Assembly (NCBI GenBank): GCA_021203845.1
Contig: JAJQAK010000167.1
Span: forward strand, 24,826 to 88,825
Source of the DNA: Clostridia bacterium
GTDB lineage: Bacteria > Bacillota > Clostridia > Christensenellales > Borkfalkiaceae
Length of the DNA: 64,000 bases
Direction: 5' to 3'
This document shows, piece by piece, positions 19,569 to 28,900 of this stretch; the first letter of the stretch is position 1; each line of letters starts with the position of its first letter. Position numbers and translations under genes: made by a program. The notes beneath the pieces are model-generated. The model was not told the origin of the DNA. It did not search any database and saw only the letters and a program-made list of their open reading frames with translations.

Positions 19569-19961
19569 GTGGCAGCTACAAAGAGAAGAACCGGAAAGAA
19601 GAAAATACTCAGAAAGGTTGACAGAGGCCAGGTCCATATCCACGCCAGTTTCAACAACACCATAGTCACCGTGACGGACGAAGACGGAAACGCGCTCACG
19701 CAGTGTTCCGCCGGTGCCCTGGGATTCCGCGGAAGCAGAAAGAGCACAGCGTTTGCCGCACAGCAGGCATGCGAGACGGCCGTGAAAGCCGCGCAGGAGT
19801 ACGGAATTCGTTCGGCAGAGGTGTTTGTGAAAGGACCCGGACAGGGACGTGAGGCGGCCATTCGCGCGGTCGCGACGTGCGGTATCGAGATAACCACCAT
19901 ATCCGACGTCACGCCCATAGCGCACAACGGGTGCAGGCCTCCCAAACGCCGCAGAGTATAA
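19569..19961 (+). CDS. rpsK: 30S ribosomal protein S11
   Basis: '[24 protein letters not shown]'. Confidence 0.98.
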   Translation: MAATKRRTGKKKILRKVDRGQVHIHASFNNTIVTVTDEDGNALTQCSAGALGFRGSRKSTAFAAQQACETAVKAAQEYGIRSAEVFVKGPGQGREAAIRAVATCGIEITTISDVTPIAHNGCRPPKRRRV

Positions 19962-19976
19962 TCGGAGGGGAAAGAT

Positions 19977-20600
19977 ATGGCAACATACAGAGAAGCGAAA
20001 TGCCGTCTTTGCAGAAGAGAAGGATGCAAGCTCTTTTTGAAGGGTGACAGATGTTACAGCTCTAAGTGCTCGTTCGACAGAAGGCCCACGCCTCCCGGAC
20101 AGCACGGTGCCGGACGTAAGAAGGTTTCCGAATACGGCCAGCAGCTTCGTGAGAAACAAAAGGTCAAGAGAATCTACGGCGTGCAGGAGGGTCAGTTTCG
20201 CATCTATTACCGCAAGGCGGACAAGATGAAGGGTATAACCGGTGAAAACATGCTGTCTCTTCTCGAGAGAAGGCTCGACAACGTCATATACCGCATGGGC
20301 ATAGGCGCAAGCAGGGCGCAGGCCCGTCAGCTCGTCAATCACGGGCACTTCACCGTGAACGGCAAACCCGTGAACATTCCGTCCTACATCGTTAAGGCGG
20401 GGGACATCATAGCAGTTAAAGAGAACAAAACCTCCAACAAATATTTTGAGGCGATTAAGACCATGAAGGTGGCAAACATGCCCAAGTGGCTGGAGTTTGA
20501 CCCGGAAAAACTGACGGGAAAGGTTTTGGCGCTGCCTCAGAGAGACGACATCGACAGCCAGATTTCCGAACATATGATTGTCGAGCTCTACTCGAAGTAA
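19977..20600 (+). CDS. rpsD: 30S ribosomal protein S4 (zinc-containing type)
   Basis: '[36 protein letters not shown]', S4 domain. Confidence 0.98.
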   Translation: MATYREAKCRLCRREGCKLFLKGDRCYSSKCSFDRRPTPPGQHGAGRKKVSEYGQQLREKQKVKRIYGVQEGQFRIYYRKADKMKGITGENMLSLLERRLDNVIYRMGIGASRAQARQLVNHGHFTVNGKPVNIPSYIVKAGDIIAVKENKTSNKYFEAIKTMKVANMPKWLEFDPEKLTGKVLALPQRDDIDSQISEHMIVELYSK

Positions 20601-20645
20601 TCGTCTGACAAAAAAACTAAATAACTAAGATTTGGGAGGTAGAAT

Positions 20646-21599
20646 ATGATCGAAATGGATATGCCCAGACTCGACGTGGAAGAAAACGAGGACAAATCGT
20701 ACGCGAAGGTCGTCGTGGAGCCTCTTGAAAAGGGATTCGGCCTTACGATAGGCAACTGCCTGAGAAGGATACTTCTGTCCGCGCTTCCCGGAGCCGCGGC
20801 TCAGGGAATCAGATTCATGGACGGAGACGTCAAGCATGAGTTTTCCGCCATCCCCGGAGTCAAAGAGGACGTGACGGAGATAATTCTCAACCTCAAGTCC
20901 CTGGCCATACGCACGGACGTGAACGAGAAGGACTACACGAAGATAGTCAATCTCTATAAGGAAGGGCCCTGCGAAGTGACTGCCGCGGACATCGCGCCGG
21001 ACGCTGAGATAGAGATCATAAACAAAGATCAGCACATATGCTGGATAGACGCAGGCGGCAGGATAAACATGGACATTACCATAGGCCGCGGAAGAGGGTA
21101 CAAGAGTGCCGACCACGCGAAGCGCGAGCTCGTCGATTACATCCCCATCGACTCCATATATACGCCGGTCAAAAAAGTGAACTACACCGTGGAGAGCACC
21201 AGGGTCGGACAGAACACCGATTACGAAAGGCTCATCCTCGAGGTGTCGACGAACGGAGCCTTCAGCGCAAGAGAAATCATATCGCTCGCCGCGAAGATAA
21301 TGCAGGAGCACATAGACCTTTTCGTGGACCTTTCCGATTCCATGAAGGACATCGATGTGCTGGTCAAAACGGAAGGCGACAAGACGCAGAAGATGCTCAA
21401 CAAGACCATCGAAGAGATGGGACTTTCCGTCCGTTCTTACAACTGCCTCATGCGTGCGGGCATCCACACGGTTGAGGATCTGACGAAGAAGACGGAAGAG
21501 GATATGATGAAATGCAGAAACCTCGGCAGGAAATCGCTCGACGAGGTGATACAGAAACTTCACATGTTGGGGCTTTCGCTCGCGACAAAGGAGGACTGA
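20646..21599 (+). CDS. rpoA: RNA polymerase alpha subunit
   Basis: 'FVVEPLEKGFGLTIGNCLRRILLSALPGAA'-type N-terminus and alphaCTD 'LMRAGIHTVEDL'. Confidence 0.98.
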   Translation: MIEMDMPRLDVEENEDKSYAKVVVEPLEKGFGLTIGNCLRRILLSALPGAAAQGIRFMDGDVKHEFSAIPGVKEDVTEIILNLKSLAIRTDVNEKDYTKIVNLYKEGPCEVTAADIAPDAEIEIINKDQHICWIDAGGRINMDITIGRGRGYKSADHAKRELVDYIPIDSIYTPVKKVNYTVESTRVGQNTDYERLILEVSTNGAFSAREIISLAAKIMQEHIDLFVDLSDSMKDIDVLVKTEGDKTQKMLNKTIEEMGLSVRSYNCLMRAGIHTVEDLTKKTEEDMMKCRNLGRKSLDEVIQKLHMLGLSLATKED

Positions 21600-21603
21600 A
21601 AAA

Positions 21604-22107
21604 ATGGGAAGACTCGGAATGCCTGCTAAACAGAGACAGGCAATGCTTAGAAATCAGGCGTCGGAGCTTTTGTGGTACGGTAAGATAAAGACCACCGTGT
21701 CCAGGGCCAAGGCCGTCCAGCGTTATGTGGAGAAAATAATCACGAAGGCCATCAAGGTGTACGACTCCAACATCGAATACGAGACCGTCAAGAAGGACTC
21801 TAAGGGCAGGGAGATAACCGTCAAGGCCATAAGGGATACCCCCGAGAAACTCGCGGTACGCCGCGCCATTATGGGGCAGCTTCGTGACCTTCAGGAGGTC
21901 AAGGCTTTCAACGAGAAGAAGCTCGACTATAAGAACCGTACGAAGGACATCCAGCACCCTCTCATGGAGAAACTCTTCAACGAGATTGCGCCCAAGTACG
22001 CACATCGCGCCGAGGAGACCGGCCAGGGCGGCGGATACACGAGGATTTATCTTCTCGGACCGAGAAGAGGAGATGCCGCGGAAGAGGCAATCATAGAGCT
22101 CGTATAA
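21604..22107 (+). CDS. rplQ: 50S ribosomal protein L17
   Basis: 'LGMPAKQRQAMLRNQASELLWYGKIKTTVSRAKAVQRYVEKIIT'. Confidence 0.98.
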   Translation: MGRLGMPAKQRQAMLRNQASELLWYGKIKTTVSRAKAVQRYVEKIITKAIKVYDSNIEYETVKKDSKGREITVKAIRDTPEKLAVRRAIMGQLRDLQEVKAFNEKKLDYKNRTKDIQHPLMEKLFNEIAPKYAHRAEETGQGGGYTRIYLLGPRRGDAAEEAIIELV

Positions 22108-22123
22108 CGAAAAAAAATCATCG

Positions 22124-22149
22124 CGGGGGTTAGAAATAACTCCCGTTTT
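22124..22149 (+). terminator. Rho-independent terminator ending the ribosomal cluster
   Basis: CGGGGGTTA-GAAA-TAACTCCCG-TTTT. Confidence 0.8.
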
Positions 22150-22162
22150 GCTTGCCCATAAG

Positions 22163-22191
22163 TTGACACGTCGCGCTGTAAGTGGTAAGAT
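22163..22191 (+). promoter_or_regulatory. Promoter for the 22246 membrane-protein gene
   Basis: TTGACA-17 nt-TAAGAT. Confidence 0.55.
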
Positions 22192-22245
22192 TTGTCATAG
22201 AATTTTATTACAAATTGACGATTTGTCATATTTTTTGGAGAGAAT

Positions 22246-23169
22246 ATGAATGCACTTTTGGTCGTTACGCGTGATTTGCCGGAATGGCTCATGTATGACA
22301 GTATATCGCCTACGCGACAGCTCAATCTTCTTTATATAATACTCGATTCGATTTTCATTGTGGCACTCCTCGCGTTCTTCATATGGAAGAAACGCTACAG
22401 AACGCTCATATTCGCGCTCCTGGGCGGCGTCATCTACGTGATAGTGGACTACTGCGGATTCTATCTCGCGAGCCATTCAAGAGAAATTTACATATGGTCC
22501 GAGGAACTTATGGAATGGCAAGAGGCTTCCGGAGGACAGTATTTCTGGATTCTGTTCTGGATGTCCATGAGTTACGGGATAACGAACTTCGCGTTCATGT
22601 GGGTCTGCGTGACGAGGGACAAGCTGTGGAAGTACATATTGTTCTTCATTGTAGTGTGGTGGCTCATGATTCCGTCCATTTCGGAAATCGGTAGCGATGC
22701 AACGATATTGACGTATCGCTCCACGGGCGCATACCACAGCTGGATGGCCGTCGCACTGATAGTGTGCTACTTCGCACTCGCTGTTTATTTTGTCATCAAG
22801 AAGAAGCCAATACGAGAGATTCTGATACTTTTCGTGATAGGTTTCGCGGTGCAGTTCTGCTGGGAGTTCGCGATGCTCATCAACGGAATAAGGCCCATGA
22901 GCTGGGACGGAATGTCTTTAAAGACGCTATTGGTTGACTCCTTGATTGAGACCAACCTCGGAATGCCCGCAGTATGGGTAATCTTCATGGTTTGGGATCA
23001 CTTCATGGACGAGGCCCTGAAGAGACGTCCCGGAAGGCTTCCCGTCGATTTGGAGGCGGAGCAGCTCGTCACCGAGATGAACGCCGACGGCAGCGTTACG
23101 ATTGCTTCCGATGACACAGCCGCGGTTCTTTCTGATGATGCAGGAAACGATGGCGACGGACAGAACTGA
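22246..23169 (+). CDS. Multi-pass membrane protein of unknown function
   Basis: 307 aa with about 7 hydrophobic helices; no family recognised. Confidence 0.75.
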   Translation: MNALLVVTRDLPEWLMYDSISPTRQLNLLYIILDSIFIVALLAFFIWKKRYRTLIFALLGGVIYVIVDYCGFYLASHSREIYIWSEELMEWQEASGGQYFWILFWMSMSYGITNFAFMWVCVTRDKLWKYILFFIVVWWLMIPSISEIGSDATILTYRSTGAYHSWMAVALIVCYFALAVYFVIKKKPIREILILFVIGFAVQFCWEFAMLINGIRPMSWDGMSLKTLLVDSLIETNLGMPAVWVIFMVWDHFMDEALKRRPGRLPVDLEAEQLVTEMNADGSVTIASDDTAAVLSDDAGNDGDGQN

Positions 23170-23303
23170 TAAGTCTTAAAATTATAGGAGCCTCGGATAT
23201 ACCGGGGCTTTTTGGTTGCTGTTTGCGGCTTGCTAAATGTCAGGATTTGGAGTATATTGGTATTGACCGAAGCGGTTCGGAGAAAAACTTTTAGGAGCGG
23301 GAT

Positions 23304-23834
23304 ATGAGATTTTTGATAGCGTCGGACATACACGGGTCCGCAAAGTACTGCAAACTCATGCTAGAGGCCTTCGAGAGGGAGAAAGCGGACAAGATTCTTC
23401 TTTTGGGCGACATACTGTATCACGGTCCCAGAAACGACCTTCCGGAGGGGCACGACCCCAAGAAAGTCGTGGAGCTTTTGGACGCCTATAATGACAAAAT
23501 AATCTGCGTGCGCGGCAACTGCGACGCGGAGATCGACAGGGACGTTCTCACGTTCCCCATGTACAGCGACTACGCATACGTATACGCCGACGGACTCAAC
23601 TTCGTGCTGTCCCACGGACACAGGGACGTGCCGCCCATGGGCCCCAAGGATATATACCTCACAGGTCACACGCACGTGCCTCTCAACGCCTACGGGGGGT
23701 TCTATCATCTCAACCCCGGGTCTGTCGCCCTTCCCAAGGAAGGCAGCGCGCACGGCTACATCCTTTACGCCGACGGGAAGTTCACGTTCAAGGACATGGA
23801 AGGCAATCCGTACGACGAGCTCACGGTAAAATAA
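23304..23834 (+). CDS. yfcE: YfcE-like phosphodiesterase (calcineurin-like metallophosphatase)
   Basis: 'LIASDIHGSAKY', 'LLGDILYHGPRN', 'VRGNCDAE', 'LSHGH', 'YLTGHTHVPL'. Confidence 0.88.
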   Translation: MRFLIASDIHGSAKYCKLMLEAFEREKADKILLLGDILYHGPRNDLPEGHDPKKVVELLDAYNDKIICVRGNCDAEIDRDVLTFPMYSDYAYVYADGLNFVLSHGHRDVPPMGPKDIYLTGHTHVPLNAYGGFYHLNPGSVALPKEGSAHGYILYADGKFTFKDMEGNPYDELTVK

Positions 23835-23869
23835 TATGATATAATCATATAAACAAAAGGAGCTTTGCC

Positions 23870-25477
23870 ATGGGAATTTATCTGAATCCCGGAAACATCC
23901 TTTTTCGGAATCATGTCAGAAATAAAAATTACGTTGACAAGAGCGGTCTTATAGCATGTCTTAATGACTATATGACCAATGAAGACAAGAAATGTGTCTG
24001 TGTTTCACGTCCCAGACGATTCGGGAAATCCTACGCCGCCGACATGGTTACCGCCTATTATGGGCGTGGGTGTGACTCGCATACTCTTTTTGACGCGTCT
24101 GAAATTTCCAAAAGCCCTGATTATGAGACGCACATCAATAAGTATGACGTCGTCTATCTTGACGCCTCAAATTTTTTTCAACAAATGCGTCAGCAACAGG
24201 GACTGACGATTTCGCAGAGTGTGCTTAGGTTCATCGAGTTGTTGACCGATGAAATAATGGACGAATACCCCGATGTATCCAGAGGAAAAGAAGCTTTCAG
24301 CGCATATCTGGCGAAAGTGAGCACGTTTTCGGGTACATCGTTTGTTTTTGTGATAGACGAATGGGACGCCGTCTTCCGTATTTTTAAAGACGACGTCGAG
24401 GGACAGAGGGAGTATCTCGGATTTTTAAACTCGCTGTTCAAACAGCAAAGTTACGTTGCTCTCGCCTACATGACGGGAATTCTTCCAATAAAGAAATACG
24501 GGACGCATTCCGCTCTCAACATGTTCAAGGAAATCTCCATGACGAACGCCGATCCCTTGCAGGAATACATGGGCTTCACGGAAAAAGAGGTGAAGATTCT
24601 TTGTAAACGCGCAAAATGCGGAAGAAGGAAAAAGAACGGAATCAAAGAATGGTACAACGGATACACCGTGAACGGACTTCGCATATACAATCCTTATGCT
24701 GTGGGCGAGGCCATACGCTCGGCGGAACCTCTTCACGGATACTGGACAGCTACCGAGACGTATGAGGCGCTTGAGGTGTATATCTTGACGAACGCCTACG
24801 GAGTTCAGGACAGACTCGTCGACCTTCTCGCAGGTAAACCCGTCGAGGTCAAAACGGACAAATTCACGAACGACATGGTGACGTTCAGGAGCTGCGACGA
24901 CGTTCTCACGCTTCTCATTCATCTCGGGTATCTCACGATGTTCGTAGATGGCGATAAGAAGTATGTCCGCATCCCCAACCGTGAGATAAGGGAGCAGTTT
25001 GTCACGACCATGGTGTCGGACGGTTTCGGCAATTTTGACGAGGCGAGAAAAGATTCGGAGAAAGTCTTCCGGGCGACGCTTGACGGTGACGCGGAGACGG
25101 TCGCGAAATACGTGCAGATAATTCACCGCAGACGGGCCTCCGGCAGGGAATACCATTACGAGCTCTCGCTGAAATACTGTGTGGAGTTCGCATATCTCGC
25201 CGCGGAAGATTTATACAACGTGGTACCCGAGATGCCGGCGGGCGACGGGTTCGCGGACGTCGGATACATACCCGTAAACGGGCTTAACACAAAGTATCCG
25301 CCCATGATAATCGAGCTTAAGGTGAATAAATCCGCGGAAGGCGCCTTGAAACAGGCTTTAGACAAGATGTATCAGCAATTCCTTTCCGCCTATCACGGAC
25401 CCGTCATAGTCGTCGGCATAAATTACGATGAAAAGACAAAAGAGCACACCTGCGAGATAAAAAAAGTCCCGGTGTAG
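23870..25477 (+). CDS. AAA-ATPase-like protein with C-terminal PD-(D/E)XK nuclease domain
   Basis: 'YVDKSGLI...CVSRPRRFGKSYAADMVTAYY' N-terminus, 'FADVGYIPVNGLNTKYPPMIIELKVNKSAEGALKQALDKMY' C-terminus. Confidence 0.85.
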   Translation: MGIYLNPGNILFRNHVRNKNYVDKSGLIACLNDYMTNEDKKCVCVSRPRRFGKSYAADMVTAYYGRGCDSHTLFDASEISKSPDYETHINKYDVVYLDASNFFQQMRQQQGLTISQSVLRFIELLTDEIMDEYPDVSRGKEAFSAYLAKVSTFSGTSFVFVIDEWDAVFRIFKDDVEGQREYLGFLNSLFKQQSYVALAYMTGILPIKKYGTHSALNMFKEISMTNADPLQEYMGFTEKEVKILCKRAKCGRRKKNGIKEWYNGYTVNGLRIYNPYAVGEAIRSAEPLHGYWTATETYEALEVYILTNAYGVQDRLVDLLAGKPVEVKTDKFTNDMVTFRSCDDVLTLLIHLGYLTMFVDGDKKYVRIPNREIREQFVTTMVSDGFGNFDEARKDSEKVFRATLDGDAETVAKYVQIIHRRRASGREYHYELSLKYCVEFAYLAAEDLYNVVPEMPAGDGFADVGYIPVNGLNTKYPPMIIELKVNKSAEGALKQALDKMYQQFLSAYHGPVIVVGINYDEKTKEHTCEIKKVPV

Positions 25478-25566
25478 TTTCCGGGGGAAAGACGAGGCCG
25501 GATTGCACCGTTCGGCTTTTCCCATGTCCGTCGAAATTATATGATATAATTTTAATCACTAAAACA

Positions 25567-25600
25567 GGGGCATCTTCTTTTTTCGGAAGGTGTCCCTTTT
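25567..25600 (+). terminator. Rho-independent terminator
   Basis: GGGGCATCTTC / GAAGGTGTCCC stem (two G-U) followed by TTTT. Confidence 0.7.
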
Positions 25601-25622
25601 ATGTCGTCTATGGCCTTCTGGT

Positions 25623-26543
25623 TTAGTCCGCGGTGGTTTTGAGAAAATCGTGCGTCGCGCTTATGAAATAGTCTTTGTTCCAGGCGTCGAGCTCGTGTTC
25701 GGACCGGATGAAGGGTCTCACGTCGTCTTTCGCCGTATTAAAGCGTATCTCGTTAAATTTCCTGTCGAGAAGCTCCGTAAGCGAGTCTTTCGTAAGTGTC
25801 ATGTCGCCGTTTATGTGGCCTGACGCGCGCAGACTGTTTTCCAGAAGTTCCGTGTTCACGAGCGTTCCGCGGGACAAAAGGAAGATGTAGTCATATAGGT
25901 CTCTTCCCTTGTCGTGGTTTTGGTACCTCTTGAGAGCACCTGTGTCGTCGTCGCCGGTGGACCTTGTCAGTACCGCGGCGATTTTTGTGGCAAAAAGGGA
26001 CGGCGCGTCAAGTATGCGAACGGCGTATATTTCGGGCAGAGGATTTCGTTTCAGCTCGTATCCTGCGCCGGTCGGTGGCTTGACGTTGATTTCGAGCTTG
26101 ACCCTGATTCTTTCGTTGGCCGCGACGAGGCCGCCGAAGCCCTGCGGATAGAACCACAGTATGTGCTCTCTGGCGTTTCCTTTGGCGAAGGCGGTTTTGA
26201 CGTTTCCCTCGTGGGTCTTCTGCTTTTCCTCCATTGTGAAGTTGAAGCCGTACGATTTGAGAAACGACTCCAGCGGGCCGAAATAGTCGGAGAGGGTGAA
26301 CGACATATCCGGAGTGAGAAGGGAAAAGTCAAGGTCTTCGGAAAATCTCGTGAGCCTGTGGAATATGCGAAGGGATGTTCCCCCGCAAAAGGCCGCCCTG
26401 TCGAAGAAATCGGTTTTGGACAGCCCGCAGAGCATAACTTCGTGTATGACCTGGCGCAGGGCGTTCTTTTCGCCTTGCAGGGTGTCGGATGGGTATCCCT
26501 CCAGCATGTCCAGAATGACGCTGTTTGCCATGCCGTCGCTCAT
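25623..26543 (-). CDS. AbiEii/AbiGii-type nucleotidyltransferase toxin
   Basis: 'FFDRAAFCGGTSLRIFHRLTRFSEDLDFSLL' (GG[T/S]...R.SED.DF) motif. Confidence 0.88.
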   Translation of the reverse strand: MSDGMANSVILDMLEGYPSDTLQGEKNALRQVIHEVMLCGLSKTDFFDRAAFCGGTSLRIFHRLTRFSEDLDFSLLTPDMSFTLSDYFGPLESFLKSYGFNFTMEEKQKTHEGNVKTAFAKGNAREHILWFYPQGFGGLVAANERIRVKLEINVKPPTGAGYELKRNPLPEIYAVRILDAPSLFATKIAAVLTRSTGDDDTGALKRYQNHDKGRDLYDYIFLLSRGTLVNTELLENSLRASGHINGDMTLTKDSLTELLDRKFNEIRFNTAKDDVRPFIRSEHELDAWNKDYFISATHDFLKTTAD

Positions 26544-27130
26544 GGCGCCACCTCCTTTTTTATGTATTTTGCGAGATATGTCAGATTGTTGCTGCGGTAT
26601 AGGGGACAGAATTTGAGGATGTCGTCCATAGACAGCGAAAAAAAGTCGTCTTCCTCGATTCTGAGGCTTTCGTACAGCGTGTAACGGATATCCCTTATGC
26701 TTCTTACCGGGGGCATGATGTAGAGTTTGTCACACAGAGCTTTTTCCGCCGTCGCAATCTGGCAGGAGTATTCTCCGCAACGTTCCAGTCTGTATCCCCA
26801 GGGATACGCCGCGTCGGGCACGTCTCTGTAGCTGAAGTTTCCGAAGGCGTTCTCGCAGTATTTTCTCTTTCCCTTGTGAAAGGTCGCCGACGTAAACGTG
26901 TACACGCCTTCCGGGATGAGATCGTACACTCTCAGAGCGTACTCGAACGACAGATATGAGGGGCCGCATATGTATCTCGCGAGGTATTTACCGTCCACGC
27001 ATGAATCGGTCTCGTATATCCCGCGCGTCACGCTTATGATGCTCCCGCTTTTTTCTTCCCTGGCTATTTTGCCGTAGACGTCGGTATAATCTCTGTACTT
27101 TTCTTTAAGTTCTGTCATAAAGAGAAGCAT
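26540..27130 (-). CDS. AbiEi-family antitoxin-like protein
   Basis: Stop overlaps the AbiEii start by 4 nt; 'SVTRGIYETD...GPSYLSFEYALRVYDLIPEGVYTFTSAT...IATAEKALCDKLY'. Confidence 0.82.
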   Translation of the reverse strand: MLLFMTELKEKYRDYTDVYGKIAREEKSGSIISVTRGIYETDSCVDGKYLARYICGPSYLSFEYALRVYDLIPEGVYTFTSATFHKGKRKYCENAFGNFSYRDVPDAAYPWGYRLERCGEYSCQIATAEKALCDKLYIMPPVRSIRDIRYTLYESLRIEEDDFFSLSMDDILKFCPLYRSNNLTYLAKYIKKEVAP

Positions 27131-27567
27131 AACTGCTTATTTCCTCCACTAAATTGTATTTTACACCAGTTTATCTCGTAAATCAACAAAAAAAATATTA
27201 TACGGAGACGGGGCGTATATTTACAAGATAAAAACAAAGGGATATGGAGTGGATTTTGGACAATGATGGCCGATTTGTGGCAAATACATGTATGTGGCCT
27301 TGCGTATATGCGAAAATGACCTTTGGTTCCGTGAAACAGTCCCCATAGCGCACGCGTCGTCGTGGGTACGCGTCAACGATGTTGATGTGGACGTCCGGGC
27401 TTTTGGATCACATTTCAATTGTGACAGGCAACTCCGCCCCGTCGTGTCAATACGGTTGATGCCGAGAAAATCGTCTATGAAACGGCGTTGAAAATCGTAT
27501 ATTCTTATGGTAAAATGCGGTATGCCGTACGGGGTACGACAAAAACATATATGGAGGAATACATATC

Positions 27568-28014
27568 GTGAATGAGGGTTCGACTTTTTATAACATAAGA
27601 ACCGGCAACGCGGTGGCACTTGCCCAGGAATACAGCGAGGCATTGAAAGCGATCAATGGATATTTGCCGATGGACAACTCAGTGGAAGCGTTTCAGGGTT
27701 TTCTGACGGGGAGTTTTTTGGCATCCGTTTCCAACGTATACGCCGTATACCCTGATAATGTCAACAGGGACGAATTTTGTTATCTGTGTCTTTTCCCCCG
27801 ATACGATCGTTACTCACCTATGACCCCGGGGGTTGTCATTGGAGTTGACATCTGTAAGGAAGAGGGCGAAATGGAGAAGACGGCGAGAGCGGCCCTTGAT
27901 AAAATAGACAGATATGGCTGCGATGAATTACTGGAGCATCTCGGAACGCGCCGGATTGACAGATATGGGATGGTTTATTGCAATCGAAACGTTGTTGCCG
28001 TAAAAGGGAATTAG
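27568..28014 (+). CDS. Stand-alone protein resembling the C-terminal PD-(D/E)XK region of AAA-ATPase-like/DUF1703 proteins, catalytic residues apparently lost
   Basis: 'FLASVSNVYAVYPDNVNRDEFCYLCLFPRYDRYSPMTPGVVIGVDICKEEGEMEKTARAALDKID' can be aligned by eye to 'YLAAEDLYNVVPE...FADVGYIPV...PPMIIELKVNKSAEGALKQALDKM'. Confidence 0.45.
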   Translation: MNEGSTFYNIRTGNAVALAQEYSEALKAINGYLPMDNSVEAFQGFLTGSFLASVSNVYAVYPDNVNRDEFCYLCLFPRYDRYSPMTPGVVIGVDICKEEGEMEKTARAALDKIDRYGCDELLEHLGTRRIDRYGMVYCNRNVVAVKGN

Positions 28015-28077
28015 ACGTCGCGGGTCGTTTCGCCGCAAACGTTAATTGACATGCCGTCCGGCTTGGCCGCAGTTATT

Positions 28078-28671
28078 CTACCCTTGTTTTGTTTTTCTTC
28101 TTATAAGGCTTGCGAGACAGTTCAGATTGTTGCTGCGGTAAAGTGGGGCGAGTTCTAAAATGTCATTTAAGGACAGTGCCCAAAAGTCTTCTTCGTATAT
28201 TCTGAGGTTCTCGAACAGCATGTCGGAAATGTCCTTCATGCTTCTTACTGGCGGCATGATGTAGAGTTTGTCGCAAAGAGCCTTTTCCGGAGTGGCAATC
28301 TGATAAGAATATCCCCCTTCGATGTTCAGCGTGACGCCCCAGGGATACGCGTCAAGGGGGACGTCCCTGTAGCTGTAGTTACCCCAGGCATTTTTGTAAA
28401 GGCGCTGTCTGTTTTTCAAAGTCGTGGCCGACGTGAAGCAGAAGACGCCCTCGGGGATGAGGTCGTACATGCTCAGAACATATTCGAAAGACAGGTAGGA
28501 GGGCCCGCAGATGCTGTCGGCCAAATATTTCCCGTCCGTGTGCCTGTCCGTTTCGTACAATCCGCGTGCGACCTTTATGAGGTTTCCCTTTCTGACTTCC
28601 TGAGCCAGTTTTTCTGACAAGTTCGTATAGTCTTTGTACATTTCTTTGAGCTCAAGCATCGTCAGAATCAT
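28078..28671 (-). CDS. Second AbiEi-family antitoxin-like protein (orphan, no adjacent AbiEii)
   Basis: Clear paralogue of the 26540 product along its length ('GPSYLSFEYVLSMYDLIPEGVFCFTSAT', 'SYQIATPEKALCDKLYIMPPVRS'). Confidence 0.8.
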   Translation of the reverse strand: MILTMLELKEMYKDYTNLSEKLAQEVRKGNLIKVARGLYETDRHTDGKYLADSICGPSYLSFEYVLSMYDLIPEGVFCFTSATTLKNRQRLYKNAWGNYSYRDVPLDAYPWGVTLNIEGGYSYQIATPEKALCDKLYIMPPVRSMKDISDMLFENLRIYEEDFWALSLNDILELAPLYRSNNLNCLASLIRRKTKQG

Positions 28672-28864
28672 GTATGCAGGCCTCCGTTAATCTATAGAGC
28701 GGGTTACCAGAGGAAACCTATGCCTATAGCCTTGTTGATTTCCTCGGGATAAATCTATAATATAGCTTTTATTTGCGGAAATCAACAAAAAAATTGGACG
28801 AAGGACATTCCCGCCGTAAGTTCTTCCCCCGTGACTATGCGAAAGGCCAAACACACGCAAAAAA

Positions 28865-28893
28865 TTGCTTTTAACGCTCAAAGAGTGTATAAT
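28865..28893 (+). promoter_or_regulatory. Promoter of the dehydrogenase gene
   Basis: TTGCTT-17 nt-TATAAT(28888-28893), ending 7 nt before the ATG. Confidence 0.6.
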
Positions 28894-28900
28894 GCGGTGC

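Noticed and set aside
27131-27567. Noncoding gap possibly hiding an ncRNA
   Set aside because: No convincing hairpin/terminator combination or promoter pair seen by eye.
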